A stretch of DNA of 64,000 nt from an uncultured Flavobacteriales bacterium (GCA_938085105.1 CALKGK010000002.1:27194-91193); one strand, 5' to 3'; positions 1-8,944 are shown, counted from the stretch's first letter. A program made the numbers and translations. Notes: generated by a model from the letters alone, not told the origin.

Positions 1-683
1 TCGTCAAAAACTTTCTTTCCTGTAATCGGATTCCCTTCTCTTTTCAATCGTCCTGCTTCGCGAATATCAAAGGCAATGGCATTGGCTCTTCGGGTTGAAG
101 TAGTGTTGAGGTTGATGTTGTAGGCTACCAAGAAATCACGCGCACCAATGGCTGTAGCTCCGGTTTTCTTCACTTGGTCGTTAAATGCTGCCGGACCAAA
201 ATCTGGTTTCCACTTATCTTGACTCAGTTTATCCAAACCTTCATATTCGCCACTTCTACAATGAGCGAGGTTTTTACGCTCAGGTGTTTTTGCTGCACTC
301 TCGTAGAAATATCCTGGAATTTGAAGTTCCTTGCCTACGCGCTCTCCGAGTTGATGAGCGAGCGCAACGCACTCTTCCATGCTGATGTTGGCCACAGGAA
401 CGAAAGGACAAACATCGGTAGCTCCCATTCGAGGATGTTCTCCTTTTTGCTTGGACATATCGATCAGTTCTCCCGCCTTCTTGATGAGTCGAAAAGCTGC
501 TTCCACTGTTTCTTCGGGAGTTCCAACAAAAGTAATCACCGTTCGGTTGGTGGACGCTCCAGGATCTACATCCAAGAGTTGAACCCCTTCAACCTGGCGC
601 ACCTCATTAACAATGGCCTCTATTTTTGCTTGATCTCGTCCCTCTGAAATATTGGGAACACACTCGACTAGTTGCTTCAACAT
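1..683 (-). CDS. ftcD: Glutamate formimidoyltransferase, N-terminal part (cut by window edge)
   Basis: Cytosolic enzyme of histidine degradation that moves the formimino group of N-formimino-L-glutamate to tetrahydrofolate. I translated the minus strand from the ATG at 683: it begins MLKQLVECVPNISEGRD, the family's N-terminal signature (VPNISEGR), followed by DVDPGASTNRTVITF and GATDVCPFVPV, also typical. About 227 residues are visible and no stop occurs before base 1, so the C-terminus is missing; whether it is the roughly 300-residue enzyme alone or a fusion to cyclodeaminase cannot be seen. hutI, an earlier step of the pathway, is 1.8 kb away on the same strand and hutH is near 36 kb. The family call is firm. 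Confidence 0.93.
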   Translation of the reverse strand, partial: MLKQLVECVPNISEGRDQAKIEAIVNEVRQVEGVQLLDVDPGASTNRTVITFVGTPEETVEAAFRLIKKAGELIDMSKQKGEHPRMGATDVCPFVPVANISMEECVALAHQLGERVGKELQIPGYFYESAAKTPERKNLAHCRSGEYEGLDKLSQDKWKPDFGPAAFNDQVKKTGATAIGARDFLVAYNINLNTTSTRRANAIAFDIREAGRLKREGNPITGKKVFD

Positions 684-1305
684 GTTTCAAATTTTGAGAC
701 GAAATTACAAATTGGGAATGAGGAATAATGAAAACAGAATGAGGAATTAGGAAAACTTAGGAGCAGACCAAAAGATCGTTGATGTGATGACTGAAAATAA
801 GAGGTTGGTTTGGGAGAATTGTTGGGGATGGAGCATTTAGGATGGGAGCTGACTCCATGTCTGATTTTGGGAAAAGGAATTGCTTTTGGTTTGTTGGGGG
901 ATTGCTTTCGCTTGGAAAGAAATAAGAGTGATGTTTTGGCGATTGAGAGGATAGAAATTGATGAATTGATGGTGGATTTGATGCGGAAAGTGATGCATTC
1001 ACAAAGAAGGCGTGTGCATTGGCAAAGTTGGGGGTGGATTGTTTTGCAGGCTTCAAAATACTCCCGACCTTCAAACCGCTGGTTGGTCAGGTGGGGGAGG
1101 GATAGGGAGGGCCCGCGAGGGCTATGTTCAGTAGGGAAAAAATCGATTTTTTTTTAAAAATTTCACGACTTTCTCCTTGAATTACAGCACAATATACAAG
1201 CTCTCAGCCTACATTCAAAAAACATCCCACACTCCCATGCAACTTCCGCCCTCCATACCTCGTCTTATACCCAGCGAACAACTAAATTGAACTGAAAAAT
1301 CAATG

Positions 1306-1333
1306 GGGACCTCTTCTAGGGTCCCTTTTTTTG
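1306..1333 (+). terminator. Rho-independent terminator-like hairpin
   Basis: Stem GGGACC/GGTCCC with an 8-nt loop, followed by seven T. It faces plus, yet no plus-strand gene lies upstream in the window, so it either ends an unrecognised small RNA or insulates the promoter that starts in its T-run. Confidence 0.6.
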
Positions 1334-1358
1334 TGTGCTATGATTGGTCTTATATTTG
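1330..1358 (+). promoter_or_regulatory. Bacteroidota-type promoter for the gene at 1383
   Basis: TTTG at 1330-1333 and TATATTTG at 1351-1358, spaced 17 nt, fit the known Bacteroidetes pattern (-33 TTTG, -7 TAnnTTTG). The ATG follows 24 nt after the -7 box. The -33 element overlaps the T-run of the preceding hairpin. Confidence 0.65.
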
Positions 1359-1382
1359 CTCCTCTTCTGCTAAACTTGCCAC

Positions 1383-2441
1383 ATGAATACTCGTCTGCTA
1401 CTGCTCCTTTTTACCAGTTCCCCCCTTTTCTTGTGCGCACAACAACCTTCAAAATATAGCATCTCCTTGCGCGGAAATGCCGGACTTACTTTTGCCAAAA
1501 TCGATCACATCCAAGGAACTCAACTAAGCCAAGCACCGGGCGTGGCAATTGAACTCGGTTCTGCATTTAATGCTCGCTTAAATGATTTCTGGATTGTTGG
1601 CCTCGGACTCCGAACTGGATTGATAGCTCATTCCTTCTCTTTCGGTCCTTCCGCTTACTCTGCTTCCTATGTCCTCTACCCCCGATTTGAAGGACACGTT
1701 ACCAAAAGATTTCATAACCAAAAAAATGTCCATAGCGACCCCTACTTCCGAATGTCCTATGGTCAAACGTGGTTCGACGGTAGCACTTTAGAGAATAGAA
1801 CAGATCTTTATCAAGTGGATGTGTATACCATCAAAAAATGGATACCGCACATTTCACCTGAAATCGGACTCATCAAAAGTGAAAAAAACAGTCAGTTACA
1901 ACTTGGATTGACCTACACCTATAGTTTTTCGCAAAATCCAATCCTTCGCTTCGAATTTGAAGAAATCCAAGAAACCAACCCGAACAAAAGCCTGGGATTC
2001 AGCAACCTGAACTATTTTGGACTCATATTTCGCTACAATTTCGGACTCAAAGAACTCCGAAACGATGGCAGCAAAATTCCCAATGGTCACGGAATTGAGG
2101 CAGCACGACGAGAAACTCGAAAACGAAAAGAAGCCTTTTATTTTTCACAATCACGTGTGGTACTGGAACTTACAGACAATGCACAGGTCGACGGAGATAG
2201 TGTTTCCGTTCGTCTCAACGGAAAATGGGTGCTCTATGGAACACCCATCGACAACGGTAAAAAAAGAGTAGTTCTCTATTTAAAAGAAGGGACCAACGAA
2301 CTTCTCGTATTCGCCAACAATGAAGGTCGTGTTTCACCCAATACAGTGAAGGTGAAGCTGATCTCTGGTTTCAGAAGAAAGTCATTAACCATCAGTACAA
2401 GTTTGGACAGAAATGAGGCTGTTGACCTCATTTTAAAATGA
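1383..2441 (+). CDS. Predicted outer-membrane protein of unknown function
   Basis: I do not recognise a named family. The 352-residue product opens with a signal peptide (MNTRLLLLLFTSSPLFLCAQ). Residues about 22-220 alternate polar and aromatic residues in short strands ending in Tyr or Phe, as in a small outer-membrane beta barrel (LRGNAGLTFAKI, PYFRMSYGQTWF, LNYFGLIFRYNFGLK). Residues about 250-350 form a second part, beginning SRVVLELTDNAQVDGDSVSV, that resembles a beta-sandwich binding domain seen at the end of some Bacteroidota surface proteins. Transcribed alone from its own promoter; hutI faces it tail to tail 6 bp downstream. Location is well supported, function unknown. Confidence 0.7.
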   Translation: MNTRLLLLLFTSSPLFLCAQQPSKYSISLRGNAGLTFAKIDHIQGTQLSQAPGVAIELGSAFNARLNDFWIVGLGLRTGLIAHSFSFGPSAYSASYVLYPRFEGHVTKRFHNQKNVHSDPYFRMSYGQTWFDGSTLENRTDLYQVDVYTIKKWIPHISPEIGLIKSEKNSQLQLGLTYTYSFSQNPILRFEFEEIQETNPNKSLGFSNLNYFGLIFRYNFGLKELRNDGSKIPNGHGIEAARRETRKRKEAFYFSQSRVVLELTDNAQVDGDSVSVRLNGKWVLYGTPIDNGKKRVVLYLKEGTNELLVFANNEGRVSPNTVKVKLISGFRRKSLTISTSLDRNEAVDLILK

Positions 2442-2447
2442 GTCGAT

Positions 2448-3695
2448 TTAACTGAAAACAGCCCCGTTCACAAAAACGGTTTCAATGTGATTTTCACCGA
2501 ATGCATAAGGCATCAAGTGGAAGGTTTTCATGGGGTTGGTGATCATGAAGTTGGCCCGCTTCCCAATGCTAATACTGCCCACTTCATGCGAAAGCTCCAT
2601 GGCTGCAGCTCCATTCAAACTCGCGGCATTTACGGCAGCTTCAGGTGTCATTTTCATTTGAATACAAGCCAAACTCACAACAAAATTCATATTCCCACTT
2701 GGGGTTGACCCGGGATTGTAATCCGTAGCTAAGGCAATGGGCAAACCCGCTTCCATCAATGGTTTTACGGGCGTGTAAGGGATTCCGAGGAAGAAAGAAC
2801 ACGAGGGCAAAGCAACAGGTATGGTTCCACTTCCCTTCAATGCTTCAATGTCTGCTTCTTCCAAAACCTCTAAGTGATCAACGCTCAAAGCGCCATGTTC
2901 CACCGCGAGCTTCACCCCACCAATGGCATTGAACTGATTCACATGAATTTTCGCCTTCAATCCGTACTTTTTACCTGCTTCAAGCACGGCCAAGGTGTCT
3001 TCCAAATCAAAATACCCTTCCTCCGTGAAGATGTCAACATAATCCACCAAGCCTTCTTCAATGGCCTGAGGCAAGACTTCATCCATCATCAAGTGGACGT
3101 ACTCCTTTCTTCGACCTTTGTAACTTGGAGGCAGTGCATGTGCACCGAGAAATGTAGATTTAATGGGGATCGGAAGATTTTCTTTGAGTTTTTTGATGAC
3201 GCGAAGCATTTTCAATTCGGTTTCCGGGCTCAATCCATAACCACTCTTGATCTCCAAAGCTCCCGTTCCCAAAGCAATTAATTTCTTTGCACGCTCAAGC
3301 GCATCTGAGTACAATTGTTCCTCGCTCATTTCCGCCATTTGTGCGGCTGAATTGAGAATCCCTCCTCCCCTCTTCGCTATTTCCTCGTAACTCAATCCGT
3401 TGATTCGGTCAACAAATTCCCCTTCTCGCGTTCCAGCAAAAACTGTGTGGGTATGTGAATCACACCAAAGCGGCAAAACGCACTTCCCCTCTGCATCAAT
3501 CACTTCCAAGTCTCGCCAATCAGTGATCCCAGGCCAGTCTGCCATTTCACCAAAAGCAATAATCCTCCCATCTTCCACCGCCAAAAAAGCGTTTTCAATG
3601 ATGGGCAATTGATTCATTTCTTCTCCTGAAACGAGAACTTGGTCTTCGTGATGAGTTCCTACAAGCTGTTTGATGTTTTTGATGAATAGACGCAT
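2448..3695 (-). CDS. hutI: Imidazolonepropionase
   Basis: Cytosolic metal-dependent amidohydrolase that opens 4-imidazolone-5-propanoate to N-formimino-L-glutamate, the third step of histidine degradation and the source of FtcD's substrate. The 415-residue product shows the family's landmarks: metal-binding HxH at residues 81-83 (CDSHTHTVFAGTR), EIKSGYG, a later metal His in KIHVNQFN, the DHLE segment and the catalytic Asp in ALATDYNPGSTPS. I start at the ATG at 3695 (MRLFIKN); the frame can be extended to a TTG at 3716, but that adds unconserved residues. Downstream it faces the 1383 gene, and its 5' end lies next to the promoter of the divergent gene at 3740. Confidence 0.95.
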   Translation of the reverse strand: MRLFIKNIKQLVGTHHEDQVLVSGEEMNQLPIIENAFLAVEDGRIIAFGEMADWPGITDWRDLEVIDAEGKCVLPLWCDSHTHTVFAGTREGEFVDRINGLSYEEIAKRGGGILNSAAQMAEMSEEQLYSDALERAKKLIALGTGALEIKSGYGLSPETELKMLRVIKKLKENLPIPIKSTFLGAHALPPSYKGRRKEYVHLMMDEVLPQAIEEGLVDYVDIFTEEGYFDLEDTLAVLEAGKKYGLKAKIHVNQFNAIGGVKLAVEHGALSVDHLEVLEEADIEALKGSGTIPVALPSCSFFLGIPYTPVKPLMEAGLPIALATDYNPGSTPSGNMNFVVSLACIQMKMTPEAAVNAASLNGAAAMELSHEVGSISIGKRANFMITNPMKTFHLMPYAFGENHIETVFVNGAVFS

Positions 3696-3704
3696 GCTTC
3701 GGGT

Positions 3705-3732
3705 TTTGAGCCACAAAGGAAATGTATATTTG
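3705..3732 (+). promoter_or_regulatory. Promoter for the gene at 3740, likely leaderless
   Basis: TTTG at 3705-3708 and TATATTTG at 3725-3732, spacing 16 nt. The -7 box ends only 7 nt before the ATG at 3740, so the transcript would start at or next to the start codon. The box also overlaps the ATG at 3722, which argues against that upstream start. Confidence 0.6.
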
Positions 3733-3739
3733 TCATAAC

Positions 3740-4468
3740 ATGAAGTCTTTCCTGCTCATCTTATGCCTGTTCATCTGGACCCAAAGTCAAGCTCAATACG
3801 AAATTGAAGAGCTCACCATGCCGGAAACGCTAAACACCATTGGCATCAATCTGACCCCGGCAGCTCTGGTCCTTTTTAATGGAACTCCTTACCAAACGAG
3901 ATTTTCGGCGGTGTACAAGCGTCAGGTTGATGTGAGTAAACGACTCCGCTTCACCTTAAATTACCTCATCGATGAGCGCTATTTTCAGGAGCGAAACGAG
4001 CTTCCTTTGAGTTTTTCCGACACCACCATTACTTTTCTGTTGGAAAGTGAAGACAATTTTGGTGTGGACCTCCGCTTTGGTTTGGAATATTTTAAGCCCA
4101 ACCGAAATACAAGCATGGTTTATGGCTTCGATGTCTTTCTTGGTTATTACTTCGAAAACTCGGAAGAGGAAACTCAACCTTTCTACATCGACCCTTCGTG
4201 CAACTGCACACTCCCCTCTCCTTTTGTCTTGGCGCAAAAACGAGAAACTCACATCGAATACCTCTTAGCTGGGGCCGATTTTAGTATTGGGCAACAGTTG
4301 AATTTGAGCGACAAAATGAATTTCATCATTCAATGGACTCCAAGTCTTTTTGTAAAGCTTCCTGTGAATGAGGAGTATACCGACATCAACGCTCGAGAAG
4401 AAGCTCCTCAAAACAGTGTCGACTTCAACTTAAGAGGCTTTGAGCTGTTCTTGAATTATGTCTTTTAA
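3740..4468 (+). CDS. Predicted outer-membrane beta-barrel protein
   Basis: Unnamed protein of 242 residues. It has a signal peptide ([19 protein letters not shown]), then a run of strand-like segments with alternating hydrophobic residues ([41 protein letters not shown]) and a barrel-type C-terminus ending in Phe (FELFLNYVF). A short cysteine-containing insertion, [11 protein letters not shown], near the middle could form an extracellular disulfide loop. I chose the ATG at 3740 because the upstream ATG at 3722 lies within the promoter. aroC follows 17 bp downstream and may be co-transcribed. Location is inferred with fair confidence; the role is unknown. Confidence 0.7.
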   Translation: MKSFLLILCLFIWTQSQAQYEIEELTMPETLNTIGINLTPAALVLFNGTPYQTRFSAVYKRQVDVSKRLRFTLNYLIDERYFQERNELPLSFSDTTITFLLESEDNFGVDLRFGLEYFKPNRNTSMVYGFDVFLGYYFENSEEETQPFYIDPSCNCTLPSPFVLAQKRETHIEYLLAGADFSIGQQLNLSDKMNFIIQWTPSLFVKLPVNEEYTDINAREEAPQNSVDFNLRGFELFLNYVF

Positions 4469-4485
4469 CCTCAGAAACGAATAAA

Positions 4486-5565
4486 ATGGCTGGCAATAGC
4501 TTCGGAAAAATCTTTGTGCTTCACACTTTTGGAGAATCTCACGGTCCAGCCATCGGTGGAATCATTGACGGTTGTCCTGCAGGGCTTGAAATTGACCTCA
4601 ACTTTATCCAAGCCCAATTGGATCGAAGAAAACCCGGACAATCCAAAATCACGACGCAACGAAAAGAGAGCGATACCGTCGAAATCCTTTCAGGTATTTT
4701 TGAAGGAAAAAGTTTAGGTACGCCCATTGGTTTTCTTATTCGGAATGAAGACCAAAAATCAAAAGACTACTCCCACATTGCGAAGAAATTCCGCCCTAGC
4801 CATGCTGACTTCACCTATCAAGAAAAATACGGTATACGCGATTATCGGGGTGGTGGAAGAAGTTCTGCAAGAGAAACGGCTTGTCGTGTTGTTGCCGGAG
4901 CCATTGCGCTTCAAATCTTAAGCAAGTGGGGAATTTCAGTGAATAGTTTCGTTCAGCGCGTTCACAACATCGAACTCGAAAAAGACTTCAAGCATCTGGA
5001 CTTCAGCTTGATTGATAGCAATGATGTCCGTTGTCCCGATCCCGATACTGCGGAAGCCATGTTCCAACTCATCGATGAAACACGAAAAGCGGGAGACACC
5101 TTAGGAGGGGCAATCGTTGGGGTGGTTGAAGGCATACCTGCCGGTTGGGGCGAACCTGTTTTTGATAAGCTACATGCTGATCTTGGAAAAGCCATGCTCA
5201 GTATCAATGCGGCCAAAGGATTTGAGATTGGCTCGGGATTCGATGGGACCTTTATGAAAGGTTCAGAACACAACGATCTTTTTGAGCTGCGCGATGGAAA
5301 AACGTCCACCGTCACCAACCATTCTGGCGGCATTCAAGGCGGAATCAGCAATGGTGAAAACCTGCAATTTAAGGTAGGCTTTAAGCCCATTGCCACGATC
5401 ATGCAAGATCAAAAAAGCGTGGACGAAGATGGAAATGAAACATTAGTGAAAGGCAAGGGAAGACACGACCCCTGCGTTTTACCTAGAGCTGTGCCCATCG
5501 TGGATGCTATGACCGCTTTGGTATTGGTCGATCACGCTCTTCGCGCAAGAAACAATCGATTCTAA
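4486..5565 (+). CDS. aroC: Chorismate synthase
   Basis: Last step of the shikimate pathway: converts 5-enolpyruvylshikimate 3-phosphate to chorismate using reduced FMN, in the cytosol. The 359 residues match the usual length of the family. Visible landmarks are GESHG at 16-20, [16 protein letters not shown], the [13 protein letters not shown] stretch, [13 protein letters not shown] (FMN/substrate-binding region) and the C-terminal [19 protein letters not shown]. All expected conserved blocks are present without gaps. It sits 17 bp after the barrel gene at 3740 and 47 bp before the symporter at 5613. aroA, the preceding step, is at 57716, so the pathway is not clustered here. Confidence 0.97.
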   Translation: MAGNSFGKIFVLHTFGESHGPAIGGIIDGCPAGLEIDLNFIQAQLDRRKPGQSKITTQRKESDTVEILSGIFEGKSLGTPIGFLIRNEDQKSKDYSHIAKKFRPSHADFTYQEKYGIRDYRGGGRSSARETACRVVAGAIALQILSKWGISVNSFVQRVHNIELEKDFKHLDFSLIDSNDVRCPDPDTAEAMFQLIDETRKAGDTLGGAIVGVVEGIPAGWGEPVFDKLHADLGKAMLSINAAKGFEIGSGFDGTFMKGSEHNDLFELRDGKTSTVTNHSGGIQGGISNGENLQFKVGFKPIATIMQDQKSVDEDGNETLVKGKGRHDPCVLPRAVPIVDAMTALVLVDHALRARNNRF

Positions 5566-5612
5566 AAAAACCAGTTCCCTAGAGTTCTCTTCATTTCGTA
5601 GATTAGCGCACT

Positions 5613-7073
5613 ATGAAGAAACTAGCTTTACATTGGCAAGTCATCATCGGTATGGTGGTTGGAGCTTTGGTGGCCTACGCGGCGATTATTTTGAATGGTC
5701 AATCGGTCACCATTGGAGGTCAAACCTACCTTCTTAGCACCAATCAAATCATCCTCGATTACCTCAAGCCTTTTGGCGATATTTTCATCAACCTGCTCAA
5801 ACTAATTGCCGTTCCGATGGTCCTTTTCTCCATCATTTCTGGTGTGGCTTCCATGAAGGACATCAAAAAGTTGGGACGAATGGGGGTGAAAACGCTCCTC
5901 ACCTATGTGGTCACTACAATGATTGCTGTGGTTGTCGGTTTGATTTTGGTGAACATGCTGAAGCCGGGAGCCAAAGTTTCAGATGAACTCCTCAAAGCCA
6001 ATCGCATTCGCTACGAACTTTGGGTGAGCGGAAATGATAAGGTCAATGTTCTCGATGACCAATGCGAGATGTGCAAGGAGGAGAATAAGGCTTTGGTGGA
6101 AGAAATTAGAGCCCAAGGACAAGCCGACGCGGGAGACGAATGGTTGAAGAATGCCATGGAACAAGAGGAGAAAAACGCTTCTCAAGGTCCGCTCCAAGCC
6201 CTTGTAGATGTGGTTCCGAAGAACATTTTTAGCTCTTTGTCTGATAGCAGCATGCTTCAAATCATCTTCTTCGCCATTTTCTTTGCTATTGTGCTGATTT
6301 CCCTCCCTGAAGATCGCGCCAAACCTGTAACAGCCCTGATTGACGTTCTCAATGAGATTTTTGTGAAGATGGTTTACGTAGTGATGAAAGCCATGCCCTT
6401 TTTTGTTTTTGCCTTGATGGCTGGACAAATCGTGAAAGCTGCTGGAAGCGATGCTGATAAGTTCGCAGAGCTACTTCAATACCTCCTTGTATATAGCCTA
6501 ACTGTTGTTTTAGGTTTGATTTTCATGATCTTCATCTTCTACCCTACTTTGGTTCAAATGATGGTGAAAAAATTGAGCTACGGCCAGTTTCTCAGAGGAA
6601 TGCGCGATGCTCAAATCACGGCCTTCTCAACGAGCTCTTCCGTTGCTACTCTGCCCATTACAATTCAATGTGTGGATAAAAAGCTGGGAGTTCCCGAGTC
6701 CACTTCGAGCTTTGTCTTGCCCATTGGAGCTACAGTAAATATGGACGGCACCAGCCTCTACCAAGCAGTAGCTGTGGTGTCTCTCGCTCAGTTTCACATG
6801 GTGGACCTCACATTGGGTCAACAAGCAACCATCGTACTTACCGCAACATTGGCCAGTATTGGTGCTGCAGCCATTCCAAGTGCCGGACTAGTGCTCATGA
6901 TCATTGTTTTGGAAAGTGTTGGATTAAATCCCGCCTGGATTGCGCTTATTTTCCCAGTAGATCGTATCTTAGACATGTGTAGAACCGTGGTGAACGTTAC
7001 TGGAGATGGCGCCGTTTGTAGCATCATCGCTAACAGTGAAGGGGAGATTGAACCTGACGAGATCATCGCCTAA
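5613..7073 (+). CDS. Dicarboxylate/amino acid:cation symporter (DAACS family)
   Basis: Inner-membrane secondary transporter of the GltP/GltT/DctA family, importing an acidic substrate with Na+ or H+. The 486 residues carry the family hallmarks: the serine-rich hairpin (STSSSVATLPIT), the cation site NMDGTSLYQAV, the second hairpin (AAIPSAGLVLMI) and the substrate helix LDMCRTVVNVTGDG. The Arg of CRT aligns with the Arg that binds the side-chain carboxylate in aspartate/glutamate carriers, so glutamate, aspartate or a C4-dicarboxylate is likely. An unusual hydrophilic insert of about 70 residues (roughly 125-200) with a CEMC motif interrupts the N-terminal helices. A glutamate carrier would suit a cell that degrades histidine, but that link is inference. 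Confidence 0.92.
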   Translation: MKKLALHWQVIIGMVVGALVAYAAIILNGQSVTIGGQTYLLSTNQIILDYLKPFGDIFINLLKLIAVPMVLFSIISGVASMKDIKKLGRMGVKTLLTYVVTTMIAVVVGLILVNMLKPGAKVSDELLKANRIRYELWVSGNDKVNVLDDQCEMCKEENKALVEEIRAQGQADAGDEWLKNAMEQEEKNASQGPLQALVDVVPKNIFSSLSDSSMLQIIFFAIFFAIVLISLPEDRAKPVTALIDVLNEIFVKMVYVVMKAMPFFVFALMAGQIVKAAGSDADKFAELLQYLLVYSLTVVLGLIFMIFIFYPTLVQMMVKKLSYGQFLRGMRDAQITAFSTSSSVATLPITIQCVDKKLGVPESTSSFVLPIGATVNMDGTSLYQAVAVVSLAQFHMVDLTLGQQATIVLTATLASIGAAAIPSAGLVLMIIVLESVGLNPAWIALIFPVDRILDMCRTVVNVTGDGAVCSIIANSEGEIEPDEIIA

Positions 7074-7123
7074 AATTTGTTTTTTTTTCTCATCTTTGGC
7101 CCATCTGAAATAACCTTGGGCCG

Positions 7124-7693
7124 ATGCAAAGCAACATTAAAATGATTTTTATAGCTACATTTCTTCTTTTAGCAGTCATTTTTATTCTTATTCACAACCG
7201 TCTTATCAAGAAAAGAAATGCTGTATCCTATGCAGCAGGCGGAGTTGATGTTCAACTGAAAAAAAGACACGACCTCATTCCCAACATCATTGCCTCTGTG
7301 GAGCGCTTCTTCAGACATGAAGAAAAACTCTTGAACGGTATTGTGAGCATGAGAACACAAGCCATGACGACCAGCGACGAGGAGATGAAGTACAAAACGG
7401 AGTCAACCATCAGTCAGTTGCTCGATACCCTGCGTGTCTCCATTGAGGCCTACCCTGAATTGAAATCACAAGAAAACGTCATGCAACTACAAAAGAGTTT
7501 GAATGAGGTTGAGGTTGAAATCTCCGCTGCCCGCCGAGCTTATAACAGTAGGGTGCTCGACCTTAACAATGCCGTTCAGGTTTTTCCAAACAGCATTATT
7601 GCAGCGCTTTCCAACATCCAATCAGCGGCCATGTTTGAAGCTCCTTTGGCAGAGAAAAAAGAGATTAATGTGAAGGACCACTTCGAAGCTTAA
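7124..7693 (+). CDS. lemA: LemA family protein
   Basis: Membrane-anchored helical protein of unknown biochemical role. The 189-residue product has one N-terminal membrane helix (about residues 5-25), then the LemA signature in which KKRHDLIPNIIASVERFFRH corresponds to the conserved KRxDLIPNLV segment, followed by long helices and the AARRAYNSRVLDLNNAVQVFPNSI stretch also typical of the family. An internal ATG at 7142 would also leave a complete membrane anchor. A promoter-like CATCTTTG lies at 7092-7099. It is followed 6 bp later by a DUF3137 gene, a partnership seen in other genomes, so the two probably act together at the inner membrane. Confidence 0.92.
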   Translation: MQSNIKMIFIATFLLLAVIFILIHNRLIKKRNAVSYAAGGVDVQLKKRHDLIPNIIASVERFFRHEEKLLNGIVSMRTQAMTTSDEEMKYKTESTISQLLDTLRVSIEAYPELKSQENVMQLQKSLNEVEVEISAARRAYNSRVLDLNNAVQVFPNSIIAALSNIQSAAMFEAPLAEKKEINVKDHFEA

Positions 7694-7699
7694 TTCGCG

Positions 7700-8617
7700 A
7701 TGAAAAGTTTCGAAGCGATTGCTCCTGAGTTGGACCAAAAGTTGGAGGAATTCCACACCTACGCTTCCCAAGAAAAAAAACTCCGCAAAAAATCCAAGCC
7801 CTACCGAATTGGCACCTTCGTAGCCTTTTTTGGACTCTTTGCAGTAGGATGGATTCCAGTGATCGGTTGGATCATCGCTTTTGTTCTCTTCGCTCTCGTG
7901 TTTATTCTGGGTTTCAAAGCAGCGAATTTCCATTCGAAATCAGACAAGCTCAAAAACGAATACAAAACCAGCTTTCTCAATTGGTACTTTAAGTTAATTC
8001 TCGGGGAAGAAACCCATTACAGTGTAAACACAAAGCTGACCGTTCAGCAAGTAAAACAACTTCAACTCTTTCCCAAATTCAATACGCTCAGGGCAGAAGA
8101 TTATGTGAAGTCTAAATGGGACGGACTCGATTTCGAGATGACAGAGTTGAATTTGTCGCAAGAGAACGATGAAGATTATACCCTTAAATTTTCGGGCATC
8201 TTCATGATTGTAACGTTCCAAAAAGAGATGAGTGGAAAAACCTATGTTCTTCCTAAACAAAACAGAAAGCTCCTTTTCAACCGTTTTCCTAAAGAACATC
8301 AAGATACCCTAGAAAACGCTCATTTTCATGAGTACTACGATGTGTATGGAGTTCAAAGGGAATTCACGCGCTACCTCTTAACACCAGGAATGATGGAGCG
8401 CATTCTCGATTTGTCAAAAGAACACAAAGCCAAACTCTATTTCTTGTTCAACAAGAATAAACTCTTCATGGCCATCGATTGGAGAAAAGACCTCTTTGAG
8501 CCGGATGAAGATCTTTCGGATCCGATGAATAACTTCAAGATCCTTCACGATCAACTGTCCACAGTGAAATCATTTGTAGACACCTTGAGGGATCAGCGTC
8601 AGATTTGGGAAGGGTGA
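7700..8617 (+). CDS. DUF3137 domain membrane protein
   Basis: Protein of 305 residues and unknown function, partner of the LemA protein 6 bp upstream. A charged N-terminus is followed by two hydrophobic helices (about residues 37-75: FVAFFGLFAVGWIPVIGWII, then FVLFALVFILGF). The soluble remainder holds the DUF3137 core: LKFSGIFMIVTFQKEMSGKTYVLP and the C-terminal TPGMMERILDLSKEHKAKLYFLF...LFMAIDWRKDLFEP. In the family this domain sits on the cytosolic face next to the membrane. The gene ends the operon; the terminator just downstream belongs to the opposing cold-shock gene. Confidence 0.88.
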   Translation: MKSFEAIAPELDQKLEEFHTYASQEKKLRKKSKPYRIGTFVAFFGLFAVGWIPVIGWIIAFVLFALVFILGFKAANFHSKSDKLKNEYKTSFLNWYFKLILGEETHYSVNTKLTVQQVKQLQLFPKFNTLRAEDYVKSKWDGLDFEMTELNLSQENDEDYTLKFSGIFMIVTFQKEMSGKTYVLPKQNRKLLFNRFPKEHQDTLENAHFHEYYDVYGVQREFTRYLLTPGMMERILDLSKEHKAKLYFLFNKNKLFMAIDWRKDLFEPDEDLSDPMNNFKILHDQLSTVKSFVDTLRDQRQIWEG

Positions 8618-8666
8618 TCTGATCCAAGCTCGCACTTCATCATCACCATCCAGTAAAAAAATAAGG

Positions 8667-8698
8667 AAAAAAAAACCCCAACACTTGCGTGCTGGGGT
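8667..8698 (-). terminator. Terminator of the cold-shock gene
   Basis: On the minus strand a 10-bp stem with one mismatch (ACCCCAGCAC/GTGTTGGGGT, loop GCAA) is followed by about nine T. It closes the gene at 8723-8914. The plus-strand side lacks a T-run. Confidence 0.8.
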
Positions 8699-8722
8699 GT
8701 ACTAAAATTCTGATATGATATA

Positions 8723-8914
8723 TTAAATCACTTTCACGTTATTAGCGTTCAAACCTTTACGGCCTTCTTTGAGATCGTACTCGACGCTATCGCCTTCTTG
8801 TACTTCATCAATTAATCCTGAAACGTGTACAAAGTACTCCGTTTTCGACTCGTCGTCAATAATGAATCCAAATCCTTTAGATTCATTAAAGAACTTTACT
8901 GTTCCTTTTTTCAT
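8723..8914 (-). CDS. cspA: Cold-shock domain protein (CspA family)
   Basis: Small RNA/ssDNA-binding protein that unfolds RNA structure, mainly in the cold or during growth shifts. The 63-residue product is a single cold-shock domain with both RNA-binding motifs: RNP1 (KGFGFI, about residues 13-18) and RNP2-like YFVHVSG. It begins MKKGTVKFFNESKGFGFI, as is usual, and is slightly shorter than E. coli CspA (70). A monocistronic unit with its own terminator. No long cold-regulated leader is evident if the promoter box at 8937-8944 is correct. Confidence 0.95.
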   Translation of the reverse strand: MKKGTVKFFNESKGFGFIIDDESKTEYFVHVSGLIDEVQEGDSVEYDLKEGRKGLNANNVKVI

Positions 8915-8936
8915 TGTAATATAATAAATTATGCAG

Positions 8937-8944
8937 CGAAGGTA
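8937..8944 (-). promoter_or_regulatory. Likely -7 box of the cold-shock gene
   Basis: On the minus strand TACCTTCG, seven of eight positions of TAnnTTTG, ending 22 nt before the ATG at 8914. No clear -33 TTTG was seen. Confidence 0.4.

Larger units (their letters stand above)
684..1382. other. Long intergenic region with strand-skewed segment and orphan hairpins
   Basis: No convincing gene. From about 690 to 1080 the plus strand is rich in G and T and poor in C, and the open frames there have no family character. At 1137-1152 there is a perfect palindrome of A6-TCGA-T6 type, and at 1111-1122 a small stem (GCCC/GGGC) closed by a GCGA tetraloop. From 1160 to 1300 the sequence is pyrimidine-rich and ends at a terminator-like hairpin (1306-1333), so a short untranslated RNA is possible. 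The end of the region is the promoter of the gene at 1383. Confidence 0.5.

Noticed and set aside
757..1157. Open frames of 105 and 115 codons on opposite strands
   Set aside because: Overlapping frames with no recognisable family, no plausible start signals and composition explained by strand skew.
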